64,000 nt of DNA from Hydrangea macrophylla. Lineage: Eukaryota; Streptophyta; Magnoliopsida; Cornales; Hydrangeaceae. The position numbers and the translations under genes are program-made. The notes below the pieces were generated by a model that saw only the letters and a list, made by a program, of their open reading frames with translations, had not been told where the DNA came from and searched no databases. The stretch is taken from positions 13,135,218-13,199,217 of the forward strand of contig CM066982.1 in the NCBI GenBank assembly GCA_033977485.1, given 5' to 3'. This document shows, piece after piece, positions 10,995 through 22,062 of this stretch (position 1 is its first letter; every line of letters starts with the position of its first letter).

Positions 10995-13900
10995 TGTCAC
11001 GCCCCGAAAGCCGAAGCGTGAGGAAAGAGAAAAGATAGAGAAATAGAGAAAATAAAATTAAAATCTTTACGCGAAATGCGGAAGCGACTTTGGAAACCCA
11101 CGGGGATTCCTACAAGGATGACTCACTAATACATAAATCCAATATGGACTTACATGTTAATGATCCCAACAAAGATAGAAGCACTAGAAAATTTAATCGA
11201 GAAACTATCCGGACGAGCACTAGTTTCAAGGAGAGAAGGAAAAATACAATAACTTTGAAAAACAAACATTTTTTATAGTTGCTGAATTTTAAAACACCTG
11301 TATGTGGTTGTATCTTTAGAAATTTCACATTCTGTCCGCATAGGTCCAAGTAAAATTTAATTCTACACAACTTTCGTCTAATGACATTTTGTCCAATTCT
11401 GCACCATTTGGGCAGAAAATAAAGAAAACAGTAGCAGTTTTTCCCTTTTTACAGCAACATGACAGCATTTTGAAACATTACCAACTATACCAAATTTTCA
11501 AGTTTAAACATTGGTACAAGACTAAACAAGTCCTAAACAACATATAACACGTGTCTAACCCAAACGGAACTTCATCTACTCGAAATTTATTAAAAACGAG
11601 GAGTGAAAGAGATGAAGAGAGGAAGAATGGGAGAGGGAGAGATTGGGAGAAAGAGATTTTTAAAACATTTCCTTTAAAAACAAAATGGACAAATCCAGCA
11701 AGGATTTCATACAAATATAATGAGTCCGGTAGGGACAAAACCAAACATAAATGAATCCGGCAAGGATTCCATACAATTACAATGAGTCCGGCAAGGACAA
11801 AACTAAACATAAACGAATCCGGCAAGGATTCAAATCAACACACATACACAAAACTTTAAAAGAGATTCTATGGTCTCGGAAACATAATTTACATAACATA
11901 ATTAAGTTTAACAAGTAGGAAAGACAAGGACTAACATTTGTCCATCAAAATTACATCAAGGCTTCCCAAATGACAAAATACGGAAGTCCAAATTCAAGGA
12001 GTTTTGTAATAAAACTAGTACAACCATTTTCATTTTATAGTCCTACTCTATTACAAACTTCCCCAACTAGTTAATATTTACATAAGAACTATCCATATAC
12101 ACGACCAAACACGGGCCTTCAAAATAGAACAAAAGATGTCAAGACCCACACGTCGGTCACATGTGCCCTTTACCCTTATCAAGCTCACCTGAAAAATGTT
12201 TTGTCGTTTTTATGAGAACGACGGCTCGTAGAAGACATTGTAACAATTCTATATGATATCCATGACCAAAATGAAATGAGATGCAATGGGTCGCCACCAC
12301 GGCTACAATGAAATGATTAAAGCCGCAAGGCTATGCGTGATATGTGCACACCTCTCTCATTACCGGACCATGAGCCACCCACGCATGGAGTGTAGCATAC
12401 CAACTTCCGGGAGCCAACCGAATATAGCTGGAGTTTGAATGTTTCTAAGGGTCATTCTCCCTGTCTCACATCACAACCCACGTCCGGATTTCTTAAATAA
12501 AATTCCCTCGCATGGGGTTTTTCTCTTTTCAAAACAAAATATTTATATCGTGTTCATGTAATGCTTGCCGATTAGGCCTCAATGCATATGATGTTGATAA
12601 TGATTTTAAGAATGGTTCACTACAATATATTAAGCCATAATTCTAGTCCATTAGACATGATATCAAGAAATTCAAAGAATGTAATTAAATTTCAAAATTT
12701 AACATTCCTAACGAGAATTTCTAAATTAACGTCCTAACATGGGTTTGCACATAAAGGGAGCATCCTAAGCATATCTAGCACCACATAATCAAATTTAACA
12801 CAACAAGAGCACAAAATTCAAAATTTAGCATATAACCCTTAATTTACAACTTTGAGTAATTCTAATGCATGTGTCCAAATTATCATTCTAACATTCCTCT
12901 AATTATGTTTAGCACCCCAAAATCACAACTAAAGCATATAAATCACATTATAGTGTAATAATTCCAACATTACAACTTTGGGAAATCCTAATGCATGTGT
13001 CCAAATTATTATTCTAAAATTCCTCTAATTATATTTAGCACCCCAAAATCACAACTAAAGCATATAAATCACATTATAGTGTAATAATTCCAACATTACA
13101 ACTTTGGGAAATCCTAATGCATGTGTCCAAATTATTATTCTAAAATTCCTCTAATTATATTTAGCACCACAAAATCACCACTAAAGCATGTAATTCACAT
13201 TTTAGGCATAATAATTCCAACATTACAACTTTGGGGAAAATCCTACACATGTGTCTAAATTCTCTCCTCGCACATATAAATGAACTCAAAGCATCTTAGA
13301 CATGTATAACATATAAAATTGCACAATGTAAAACTACCTCAATGTAGGTTTTTCAAAATAAATGGAAATCACCCAAAATTTGAGAAAGAAAATAAGGGAC
13401 TCCAAATGGCTTCAAGAATGTGAAAAGAGAGGTCCTAGGAGACCCAAGAATCCACTGCATGCACTAATTCCTCAATGAGACTCCATGGATGAAGGTGAGA
13501 AGTTTGGGAGCTCTATGAAATTTGGGAAAACTAAGGTAGAGGTTACCAAAACGAATTTCGTTGGTACCATTAGAAAGCTTATGGAATTTTAAGAATGTTT
13601 TGTGAAATGGAAAAACCCACGAAAATCACTTCTTAATGACTTATTTGGAGCTTGAAGGAAGAGGGTTTATGTATACCCATTTTGATAGATGAAGAAGATG
13701 AAGAAGAGAGAGAGAGAGAAAGGAAAAGAAAAAAAAATAAAATGAGGAAGAAGAGATGGGTGGCCGGCCATTTAAGTGGGTGGGGTCCACATTTTGTTGT
13801 TGTTTGGTCTTTGCATTTTAAGTGTTTGTAGATACATGTAGTATATGTGTGTGTATGTGTGGTCTACCCCTACACACCCAATTTAAAATATGTACCCACT

Positions 13901-14096
13901 TTAACCCTAGAAAAAAAAATATTGTAATAAAATAAAATAATACCAATTAAGAAAATAAAATAAATAAATGAATAAATAATTAAATATAGTGACACAAGTT
14001 CATATAAATTCAAATACTGCCCCAAAATAATTAACAGGCTCACACTTAATCATTTAATTGCAATTTTACCCTTAATTAAAATTTTGAATTATGACA
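10995..14096 (-). repeat. gypsy-1 5' LTR (right copy)
   Basis: 3102 bp, paired with 2625-5725. It starts TGTCACGCCCCG and ends TTATGACA on the plus strand, followed by the AGGAT duplication. It carries the same 126-bp tandem array from 12864 and the CCGG motif array near 11688-11825. It should contain the promoter in element orientation. I do not see a convincing single TATA box. Confidence 0.93.
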
Positions 14097-14243
14097 AGGA
14101 TAAAAATTTGGAAAGCATACCATTACTCTTTTTTGTAACATCATCTTAAGAATTAATAGAGCTTATTTCTCTTTCATGTGCAAATAAAATATATATATAT
14201 ATATATATATTTTACTTTTTCTATCAAATCCGACACACGTTCC

Positions 14244-14980
14244 TGTTGGGTATACCGTGTGTGTAAGTTTCCATACACATGAGATATATATATATATATA
14301 TGTGTTAATGGGCTTTGCCCTTTTTTCTTGTTTGTTCTTAAGCTTTGAGTAGGCTTAAGTGGGCCCATGTGGGCCAAGGCCTTTTATAAGTGACCTAAGC
14401 AAATTCAAAGGCATTTAGCCTTAGATTTAATTCTCGGCACAAATGCGCAGCAACAGTGTATACAAAACACATATGCGCAGCATATAGAGATATAGAGAGG
14501 GCTTCTTCGGTCAGTGTGCGGCGGCGACTTCAAGGAGAAGAAAAGTGGGTGTTTTTCAAGGTCTTGTTTGATTACCAAAATCAAGAGGTATTTTGAAGAA
14601 GCTTTTATCTTGTATTCCTTTGGGTATTGTAAACCCTAAGAGGTCACCCTTGTACTCACTCTTTACTCTCTAGTTGATTGAATATCTCAAGTTTAGGGCA
14701 AAAACTTGAGAGAACATTTGTATTCCTTATTTTGATATACTGGAATTTCTCGGAGTTGCCCTATGGTTTTTTCCCTCCCCATTGGAGGGTTTTCCACATA
14801 AATTTTGGCATCTATTTATTTCTTGCTTGGGTGCTTTATTATTATATTATGTCTTTGGTTGTGGTGAAAGAAAATTTATCCATTGTGGCTTGGATATTAT
14901 TTGTGCCTATTTAATTTACACTAGACAAGGTTAGGAAGTGTTGCTCCTAATATTGGGGATTTTCGCATTTTTCCCCAACA
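14244..14980 (+). repeat. copia-1 5' LTR
   Basis: 737 bp. Relative to the right LTR it has an expanded (TA)n at about 14283-14301 and lost one G at the start (TGTTGGGTATACC). It includes the word ATGCGCAGCA twice (about 14443 and 14474). The direct continuation into the primer site at 14984 marks it as the 5' LTR. Confidence 0.92.
14382..14390 (+). promoter_or_regulatory. Possible copia-1 TATA box
   Basis: TTTTATAAG in the mid-LTR, preceded by a GGGCCCATGTGGGCC inverted repeat, is placed as a plant LTR promoter would be. The same sequence is at about 19200-19208 in the 3' LTR. Support is positional only. Confidence 0.4.
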
Positions 14981-14983
14981 AAG

Positions 14984-14996
14984 TGGTATCAAAGCT
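14984..14996 (+). promoter_or_regulatory. copia-1 primer binding site (tRNA-iMet type)
   Basis: TGGTATCAAAGCT lies three bases after the 5' LTR and matches the complement of the initiator tRNA-Met 3' end with one mismatch, the usual primer of plant copia elements. Confidence 0.88.
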
Positions 14997-15032
14997 AAGG
15001 TTCATTAATTATTTATTGTCTTGTGTAATTAA

Positions 15033-15791
15033 ATGGAGGAATCATCAAATTCAATGATTAAGCTCACGGCTTCAAATTATGAAATTTGGAAACCGCGAAT
15101 GGAGGACTTCCTTTATTGTAAGGATTTGTATGATCCGATTGAGGGTGATACGGCCAAGCCTACAACTATGTCCGATGCGGATTGGGTAAAATCAAATCAG
15201 AAGACAGTGGGTCAAATTAGACAGTGGGTTGATCACACCGTGTTTCACCACGTTGCCCAAGAAGTTAATGCACAAAGTTTATGGAATAAATTAGAGTCTA
15301 TGTATGAGAGGAAGACCGCGCAGAACAAAGCTTTCTTGATTCAAAGGCTTGTGAACCTAAAATTCAAAGATGGGAATTCCGTTGCCGAGCACTTGAGTGA
15401 CTTTCAGAGTATAGTTAATCAGTTGGCTACGATGAAGATGAATTTAGATGATGAATTTCAAGCTTTGCTTTTATTGAGTTCTTTGCCTGATAGTTGGGAG
15501 ACGTTGGTTGTGTCTCTTAGTAATTCAGCTCCCAATGGTAAGCTGACTTTGGAGATTGTTAAAGACAGCATGTTTAACGAGGAAGCCAGGCGAAAGGGTA
15601 TGGGTACAGATCAGACACAGGCTCTTGTCACGGAGAACAGGGGTAGGAATCCGAACAGAGGGTCTTGGAAAGGATCTAAAGATCGTAGTAAGTCCAAGAA
15701 CAGCAGAGGCAAGTCACAGGCGAAAGGAGGTTTTGTATGCTATTATTGTAACAAGGAAGGCCACACGAGCAAAAATTGTAGAATTCGTTAG
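15033..15791 (+). CDS. gag: copia-1 gag
   Basis: A 252-codon frame from the first ATG after the primer site. It has the copia gag features NYEIWKPRMEDFL, LWNKLESMYERKTAQNKAFL and LLLSSLPDSWE, a basic linker, and a CCHC knuckle CYYCNKEGHTSKNC near residues 236-249. It ends at TAG 15789-15791, directly after the knuckle. The reading frame stays open beyond this stop and continues into protease, so the element may once have had a single gag-pol frame, with the TAG being a mutation, or the stop may separate gag from pol by readthrough. Gag itself looks complete and could form particles. Confidence 0.85.
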   Translation: MEESSNSMIKLTASNYEIWKPRMEDFLYCKDLYDPIEGDTAKPTTMSDADWVKSNQKTVGQIRQWVDHTVFHHVAQEVNAQSLWNKLESMYERKTAQNKAFLIQRLVNLKFKDGNSVAEHLSDFQSIVNQLATMKMNLDDEFQALLLLSSLPDSWETLVVSLSNSAPNGKLTLEIVKDSMFNEEARRKGMGTDQTQALVTENRGRNPNRGSWKGSKDRSKSKNSRGKSQAKGGFVCYYCNKEGHTSKNCRIR

Positions 15792-16958
15792 AGAGACCAG
15801 AAACAGGGTAATACTGAGAAGAAGTCAGAAGACAAGAATACTACGGCTACAGTTTCTGAGGATGTGGTGGTACTCTCATTTGGAGATGAGGAGTGCCTAC
15901 ATGTTACAGATAGTGATGTTGAGTGGGTTGTTGATACATCCGCCTCCTACCATGCTACTCCTAGGAGAGAGTTCTTCACTTCGTACAAAGCCGATGATTT
16001 TGGTACTGTGAAGATGGGTAATACCAGCTATTCCAAGATTGAGGGGATAGGTGACGTGTGTATTCGGACTAGCCTGGGTTGCACTTTGACATTGAAGGAT
16101 GTTCGACATGTTCCTGACTTACGGTTGAATTTGATTTCTGGTGTTGCACTAGATAAGATGGGTTATGATAACCATTTTGAGAGCGGAAAGTGGAAACTCG
16201 CCAAAGGGTCCCTAGTTGTTGCAAAAGGGGAACTTTGTTGTACTGTGTACAAGACTCATGTGAAGGTGTGTTCAAGCGGGCTCAATGCAGTTGAGGATGA
16301 ATCTTCACCAAATTTGTGGCATAGGCGGTTGGCACACATGAGTGAGAAAGGGTTGCAGATTCTGGCAAAGAAGTCCCTCATTCCCTTTGCCAAAGGTACA
16401 GTTCTTAACTCTTGTGATTATTGCTTATTTGGTAAGCACCATAAAGTTTCCTTTCATGCTTCTAGTAAAAGAAAAACCAAGTTGCTTGATATGGTTTATT
16501 CTGATGTTTGTGGTCCCATTGAGGTGGAGTCTTTGGGCGGTAATAAGTATTTTCTTACTTTTATTGATGATGCTTCACGTAAAGTGTGGGTGTATTTTCT
16601 GAAAACAAAAGACCAGGTCTTTCAGCATTTTCAGAGGTTCCATGCCATGGTGGAAAAAGAGACAGGAAAACCTTTGAAGTGCCTTCGTACTGATAACGGG
16701 GGAGAGTACACTTCAAAAGAGTTTGAAGCATATTGTGCAGATCATGGTATACGGCATGAGAGGACAGTTCCACGTACCCCACAGCACAATGGTGTAGCCG
16801 AGAGGATGAATCGCACTATTGTAGAGAGAGTCAGATACATGTTACGAATGGCTAAGCTGCCTAAGTCATTCTGGGGTGAAGCAGTTCGCACAGCTTGTTA
16901 CTTGATTAATAGGTCTCCTTCAGCTCCATTAGATTTTGAGATTCCAGATAAGGTATAG
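15792..16958 (+). pseudogene. pol: copia-1 protease and integrase (part)
   Basis: This segment is in frame with gag after its TAG. The protease site reads VVDTSASYHAT, where the family usually has D(T/S)(G/A)(A/C). Integrase follows with the HHCC domain (LWHRRLAHMSEKG...CDYCLFGKHHKVSF) and the catalytic core: D in YSDVCGPIEVES, D in LRTDNGGEYTSKEF, and E in HNGVAERMNRTIVERVRYML. The core is complete. The frame ends at TAG 16956-16958 in the segment after NRSPSAPLDFEIPDK. No ATG is needed, as this is an internal part of the polyprotein. Confidence 0.88.
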
Positions 16959-17473
16959 ACTGGTGGTGATATTTCCTACTCTTATCTGAGGGTGTTTGGG
17001 TGCAAGGCATTTGCACATGTTGCTAAGGAGCAGAGATCTAAGCTTGATGACAAGCTACTCCATGTATCTTTGTTGGTTATGGAGATGCAGAGTTCAGGTG
17101 CAGGTTGTGGGATCCAGAAAATAAAAAGGTGATCAGAAGCAGAGATGTGATTTTTCACGAGCATCAGACTTTGGCAGATTTTGAGAAATCTGCACAGCCT
17201 AGAGCGAGTAGTGCTCCAAACCTCACATCAATTCCTTCCACATCACAGGGCGCCACAGATGGGGGAGAAGTACAGTATGAGCCAGTTATAGATGTTCCAG
17301 AATTTAGAGATGAAGATGATGTGCCAGATACAGAGGGTGTTGAGCAGGGGGAACAGCCCCCTCAACCAGAGATTACTATACCTCCAGTCAGGAGATCGAC
17401 TAGAGAGCACAGGCCATCAGTTAGGTATTCCAGTTCTGAGTATATTTTGCTTACAGATGAGGGGGAGCCATAG
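16959..17473 (+). pseudogene. pol: copia-1 integrase C-terminus and linker
   Basis: After the TAG the original frame continues as SYLRVFGCKAFAHV and KLDDK, then a one-base loss near 17060 moves the reading to the frame giving LWDPENKKVIRSRDVIFHE, the conserved copia integrase C-terminal motif. The following acidic, Pro/Glu-rich linker ends in RRSTREHRPSVRYSSSEYIL, the usual lead-in to RT. It stops at TAG 17471-17473. There is no separate protein here. Confidence 0.82.
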
Positions 17474-17511
17474 AGTTTTCAGGAAGTTCAGACTCACAAA
17501 GATAGAGGCAG

Positions 17512-17943
17512 TTGGTACAAGCTATGCAAGATGAGATGAATTCCTGGCATACGAACAACACTTATGAGTTGGTTGATCTTCCTAAGGGAAGAAAAGCATT
17601 GAGAAATAAATGGGTGTTCAAGTTGAAGAAGGATGGTGACAAGCTACTAAAGTACAAGGCTCGTTTAGTTGTCAAGGGCTTCGGGCAGAAGCATGGCATT
17701 GATTTTGATGAGATTTTCTCACCGGTGGTGAAGATGAGTTCTATTCGAGTTGCTTTGGGTTTGGTTGCTAGCATGGATCTTGAGCTTGAGCAGCTAGATG
17801 TAAAGACTGCCTTCCTTCATGGTGATTTGGAGGAAGAGATTTATATGGTACAGCCAGAGGGTTTTGAAGTTAAAGGGAAAGAGCACTTGGTTTGCAAGTT
17901 GAAGAAGAGTCTCTACGGCCTTAAGCAAGCTCCGAGACAGTGA
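17512..17943 (+). pseudogene. pol: copia-1 reverse transcriptase N-terminal part
   Basis: After a second frameshift near 17500 the frame resumes with QAMQDEMNSW, the hallmark start of copia RT (RVT_2), then KWVFKLKKDGD, YKARLVVKGFGQKHGIDFDE, FSPVVKMSSIR and QLDVKTAFLHGDLEEEIYM (first catalytic Asp in LDVKTAF). It ends at TGA 17941-17943, where the family has a Trp codon after QAPRQ, so the stop is a single-base nonsense change. Confidence 0.88.
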
Positions 17944-19020
17944 TACAGGAAATTCGATTCATTTATGGTGGGTCATGGGTTTAAGAGAACCGCTGCAGAT
18001 CAATGTGTTTATGTTCAAAAATTCCCGGATGGTAACTTTATTATGCTTTTACTTTATGTTGATGATATGCTTGTTATTGGACAAGATGTCAATATGATTC
18101 GCAGGCTTAAAGGAGAGTTGTTCAAGTCCTTTGATATGAAGGACTTAGGCCCGGTCCGACAGATTTTGGGTATGAAGATTGTTCGTGACAGGAAAGCCAT
18201 GAAGATCTGGTTGTCACAGGAGAAATATGTTGAACGGGTGCTTGAAAAGTTCAACATGAGAGATGCTAAGCTAGTTAGCACTCCTCTTGCGAGTCACTTT
18301 AAGTTAAGTAAAAACTTGTGTCCCTCTACCCGAGAAGGAAGAGAAGAAATGATAGTTGTTCCTTACTCGTCAGCAGCAGGGAGTCTTATGTATGCGATGG
18401 TTTGTACACGGCCAGACATTGCTCATGCAGTTGGTGTTGTGAGCAGATTTCTTTCCAATCCTGGAAGAGAGCATTGGGAAGGAGTTAAGTGGATTCTTCG
18501 ATACTTGAAGGGCACTTCAAGTTTGTGTTTATGTTTTGGGGGTTCAAAACCAGTCTTGGAAGGGTTTACAGATTCAGATATGGCAGGGGACATTGATGAC
18601 CGAAAGTCTATTTCGGGTTTCTTGTTTACTTTTGCGGGGGGAGCTGTCTCGTGGCAGTCCAAGTTGCAAAAATGTGTTGCCTTGTCTACCACTGAAGCTG
18701 AGTATATTGCTGTTACTGAAGCAGGGAAAGAAATGTTAGGGATGAAACGGTTTCTCCAAGAGTTGGATTTGAAGCAAGATGAGTATGTGGTTCATTGTGA
18801 TAGTCAGAGTGCTATGGACTTGAGCAAGAATGCTACATATCATTCTCGCACGAAACATATTGATGTTCGCTACCATTGGATACGTGAGGTAATGGAAAAG
18901 CAAGAAATGAAATTGAAGAAAATTCATACAGACAAGAATACGTCTGACATGATGACTAAGGCCGTGACAAGAGAGAAGCTTGAGCTTTGTAAAGCTCTAG
19001 CCGGAATAAACTCCAAATGA
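17944..19020 (+). pseudogene. pol: copia-1 RT C-terminal part and RNase H
   Basis: This continues in frame after the TGA. The catalytic box LLYVDDMLVIG is intact, then FDMKDLGPVRQILGMKIVRD and the conserved PYSSAAGSLMYAMVCTRPDI. RNase H shows FTDSDMAGD, LSTTEAEYIAVTEAGKE and VHCDSQSAMDL, with its Asp/Glu/Asp residues, and TKHIDVRYHWIRE near the end. It stops at TGA 19018-19020, about 40 bp before the polypurine tract. This 358-codon stretch has no internal breaks. Confidence 0.9.
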
Positions 19021-19058
19021 AGGGTCAAGGTTTGGGTGTTCCCTTCTCTCATGTGTAT

Positions 19059-19071
19059 GGAGGGGGAGATT
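19059..19071 (+). promoter_or_regulatory. copia-1 polypurine tract
   Basis: GGAGGGGGAGATT abuts the 3' LTR start. It is the expected plus-strand primer site. Confidence 0.85.
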
Positions 19072-19800
19072 TGTTGGGGTATACCGTCTGTATAAGTTTC
19101 CATACACATGAGATATATATGTGTTAATGGGCTTTGCCCTTTTTTCTTGTTTGTTCTTAAGCTTTGAGTAGGCTTAAGTGGGCCCATGTGGGCCAGGGCC
19201 TTTTATAAGTGACCTAAGCAAATTCAAGGCATTTAGCCTTAGATTTAATTCTCGGCACAAATGCGCAGCAACAGTGTATACAAAACACATATGCGCAGCA
19301 TATAGAGATATAGAGAGGGCTTCTTCGGTCAGTGTGCGGCGGCGGCTTCAAGGAGAAGAAAAGTGGGTGTTTTTCAAGGTCTTGTTTGATTACCAAAATC
19401 AAGAGGTATTTTGAAGAAGCTTTTATCTTGTATTCCTTTAGGTATTGTAAACCCTAAGAGGTAACCCTTGTACTCACTCTCTACTCTCTAGTTGATTGAA
19501 TACCTCAAGTTTAGGGCAAAAACTTGAGAGAACATTTGTATTCCTTATTTTGATATAGTGGAATTTCTCGGAGTTGCCCTATGGTTTTTTCCCTCCCCAT
19601 TGGAGGGTTTTCCACATAAATTTTGGTGTCTATTTATTTCTTGCTTGGGTGCTTTATTATTATATTATTTGTCTTTGGTTGTGGTGAAAGGAAATTTATC
19701 CATTGTGGCTTGGATATTATTTGTGCCTATTTAATTTACACTAGACAAGGTTAGAAAGTGTTGCTCCTAATATTGGGGATTTTCGCCTTTTTCCCCAACA
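19072..19800 (+). repeat. copia-1 3' LTR
   Basis: 729 bp, from TGTTGGGG to CCCCAACA. It has a short (TA)n where the left LTR has a long one, so TA-slippage has happened after insertion. Confidence 0.92.
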
Positions 19801-19805
19801 GTGCC

Positions 19806-21218
19806 TTACATGGGCCATCCTCCTACTATTCTAAGAAAAGTGAGCTTAATCTTTTTTTATTGATTGGAGTGATCAATTCCTACATTCGAACCAATCAATA
19901 ACACTTTTGACCAAAAGAAACCAATCAATAATATTCAAATACGAGAAAAGTTTTCATTAACCAAAGTCACCTTGTATTCTATGCCAACATGTAATAATAC
20001 CTACATAATAACCTCTATATGAAATATGTATGGAAAAAGAATGATTTAAATGTAATAATTACCTACATAATAACCTCTATATGAATTCCGGATATGTATA
20101 GAACAAGAAGGATTTAAATATCTAAACTTCAAATTATCATTTTCTTGAAGTTGAGTTTTGTGTATATCCATATATACAGAAGCTTTTGCTTATATCATGT
20201 GGCACTTTTGTAGAAAAAGTATTTCAATATGTCAAACTTTATTTCATATATATTATGAAAGAGTGTTTAGTGTAATTTGTTGTCATATATTTAAATCTTA
20301 ACTATGTTATATATATAGTATATTTATACCTATATAATATATAAGGAATAGCTTTGATGACTAGGATACTTGGAAAATCTGAAAATTTAAAGATCCAGAA
20401 TTGTCCACTCTCTTTACAACTTCTTTAAATTTAAATTTGAAAACAATTGAAACTCCCCCCACTTTTTATACATTGGATTTCTCTTCCCTCTCTCCATCAT
20501 TCCCCCTCTCTCTCAACACTCTCTTTCTCTCTTAATTAAAAATGTTTATGTAGTTTTATATTGTCCATATTATTTTTTATAAATAAATATTATTAATTTT
20601 AGGTTTAAACAAACTTTTTGTTTTGGGGTATATAGTGCCCATCATGAGCATGGGAAATATTTATGCGCACATACATATATATATATATATGTATGCACGT
20701 GTGTGTAGGTTTGTTTTGAATTTATAACTTATATAATAAATATAATATGGAAAGAACAATTATTTGTTTGATTTACTAGATATTCCAGTTAAGCTGCGAT
20801 TTTAAAATTTTAACCAACTCTCTAAAAAGAATTTTGTTTAATTAAAATTGTTTGGTGTAATCTGTCAATTTATTTTTTGGAAATTTGCACGAGCTTACTT
20901 ATAGAATTCAACAAAACCCAAAAAAAAATTTAATAAAATAAAAGAGAATAAGAAAAGTTAGAGTTAGATTTTTCTCTTCCCACGAGGTTCATGTTTGCAA
21001 TTAAGAGCTATCATTAGTTTTCAACCACCTCAGAAAATTATTTCTGGGCCATTGCATGTCTAACGTGTTTTGTTTTTTTGTTTTCTATTTTAAGACAGAA
21101 CTTTTTGGTGCATAGCTAGGTAACTTCATTGATTTGATTGATTCGTTTTTTCTGATGTAAATGTGTATATATGTAGGAGTACATGTACTGCGAACTAACA
21201 CTTACTTCTTCTTGTTAG
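19806..21218. other. AT-rich intergenic DNA with a small tandem duplication
   Basis: No gene is seen. A unit of about 62 bp (TACCTACATAATAACCTCTA, ATGTAT, GAA, GATTTAAAT) is duplicated in tandem at about 19990-20118. CT-rich runs lie at 20470-20535 and TA runs near 20672-20690. Confidence 0.6.
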
Positions 21219-21430
21219 ACTTCGGTACGCCAAAATGGTTTTGGTGTATATACACTATTGTTTCGGGATCGAAAATATTTATTCTATGATTGAAAGTATT
21301 TGTTTCATTAAAACAAATGGATCAAAAGTTTCTTATCACGGAACAAATATTTTTGAACCAGGAACAAATATTTTTTTTGGCCAAAACCACTTTAATGTAT
21401 ATACACCAAAATCACTTTGATGTACCCAAG
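21219..21430. mobile_element. Short MITE-like hairpin
   Basis: The ends form inverted repeats of about 34 bp with roughly seven mismatches: CTTCGGTACGCCAAAATGG at the left pairs with CTTGGGTACATCAAAGTGA read in reverse at the right, then TTTTGGTGTATATACA in both. It has no coding content. I cannot find a convincing target duplication, so superfamily is undecided. Confidence 0.55.
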
Positions 21431-21448
21431 ATATTTCTCTTCTTTTTT

Positions 21449-22062
21449 ATTACAACAAAAATGTGCTTTGGCGACAAATAGAATTTCATCGCTAAAAATC
21501 CATTTTTCGTCGCTAAAGACTTTAGCGACGAAAATATTTTGTTACCTTTGCCTTGTCGCCAAAGGCCCCTGGCGACGAAATTTATCTTTTGTCGCCATAG
21601 ACAAAAATGGCGACGAAATAATTTCATCGCTATTGATCACAATTTTCGTCATTGATGCGCATTTTGTCGCCAAAAGAGTCATTTTTTTCTAGTAATTTTG
21701 CATTAGCGACGAAAATATTTCGTCGCCAATTCATCATATGCAATGGCGACGAATTTTTTTTGTCGCCAATTCATTTTCAGAATATGCAATGGCAACGAAA
21801 TAATTTTGTCACCAAAGATATAAAATGGGTTGCTTATATTAGCGACGAAAAAAGTTCGTCGCCAATTCATCATATACAATGGCGACGAATTTTGTTCGTC
21901 GCCAATTCATTTTCAGCATATGCAATAGCGACGAAATATTTTTGTTGCCAAAAATATAAAATGGTTTGCTTGTATTACCGACGCAAATATTTCGTCGCCA
22001 ATTCATTTTCATCATATGCAATGGCAACGAAATCATTTTGTCGCTAAAATTATATATTCTAG
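21449..22062. repeat. GCGACGAAA palindrome array with CACTA-like ends
   Basis: The pair GGCGACGAAA / TTTCGTCGCC recurs about every 30-80 bp. The left end ATTACAACAAAAATGTGC resembles the CACTA terminus seen at 41605-41623 (ACAACAAAAATGGGC). An internal reversed end TTTTTTTCTAGTAAT near 21683-21696 suggests a sub-element 21449-21696. Subterminal arrays of this style are typical of non-autonomous CACTA (En/Spm) transposons, but the CACTA tetranucleotide itself is lost here. No transposase lies inside. Confidence 0.6.

Larger units (their letters stand above)
2625..14096 (-). mobile_element. gypsy-1: full-length Ty3/gypsy retrotransposon, Tekay/Del-like
   Basis: The 11.47-kb element starts TGTCACGCC and ends TTATGACA on the plus strand and is flanked by a perfect 5-bp target duplication, AGGAT, at 2620-2624 and 14097-14101. 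Two 3.1-kb LTRs bracket gag, protease, RT, RNase H and integrase read on the minus strand, the Ty3/gypsy order. A C-terminal degenerate chromodomain-like tail on integrase and very long LTRs suit the Tekay/Del chromoviruses. The LTRs differ by about 27 substitutions and one single-base indel by hand count (about 0.9%), so insertion was recent. Pol carries three frameshifts plus stops, so the copy is not autonomous. A tRNA-iMet-type primer site and a G-rich polypurine tract sit at the expected inner LTR edges. Confidence 0.95.
14244..19800 (+). mobile_element. copia-1: full-length Ty1/copia retrotransposon, Tnt1-like
   Basis: The 5.56-kb element has LTRs at 14244-14980 and 19072-19800 with TGTTGG...CCCCAACA ends, a tRNA-iMet primer site, a polypurine tract, and gag, protease, integrase, RT and RNase H in copia order. 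The domain wording throughout (for example GNTSYSKI and MVCTRPDIAHAVGVVSRFL) is close to the tobacco Tnt1 group of the Tork lineage. The flanking bases GTTCC (14239-14243) and GTGCC (19801-19805) are a 4/5 match to a 5-bp duplication. The LTRs differ at about 15 positions plus a TA expansion in the left copy (about 2% by hand). Three in-frame stops and two frameshifts disable the polyprotein. Confidence 0.94.

Noticed and set aside
16052..16275. Reverse-strand frames within copia-1
   Set aside because: Shadows of the protease/integrase frame.
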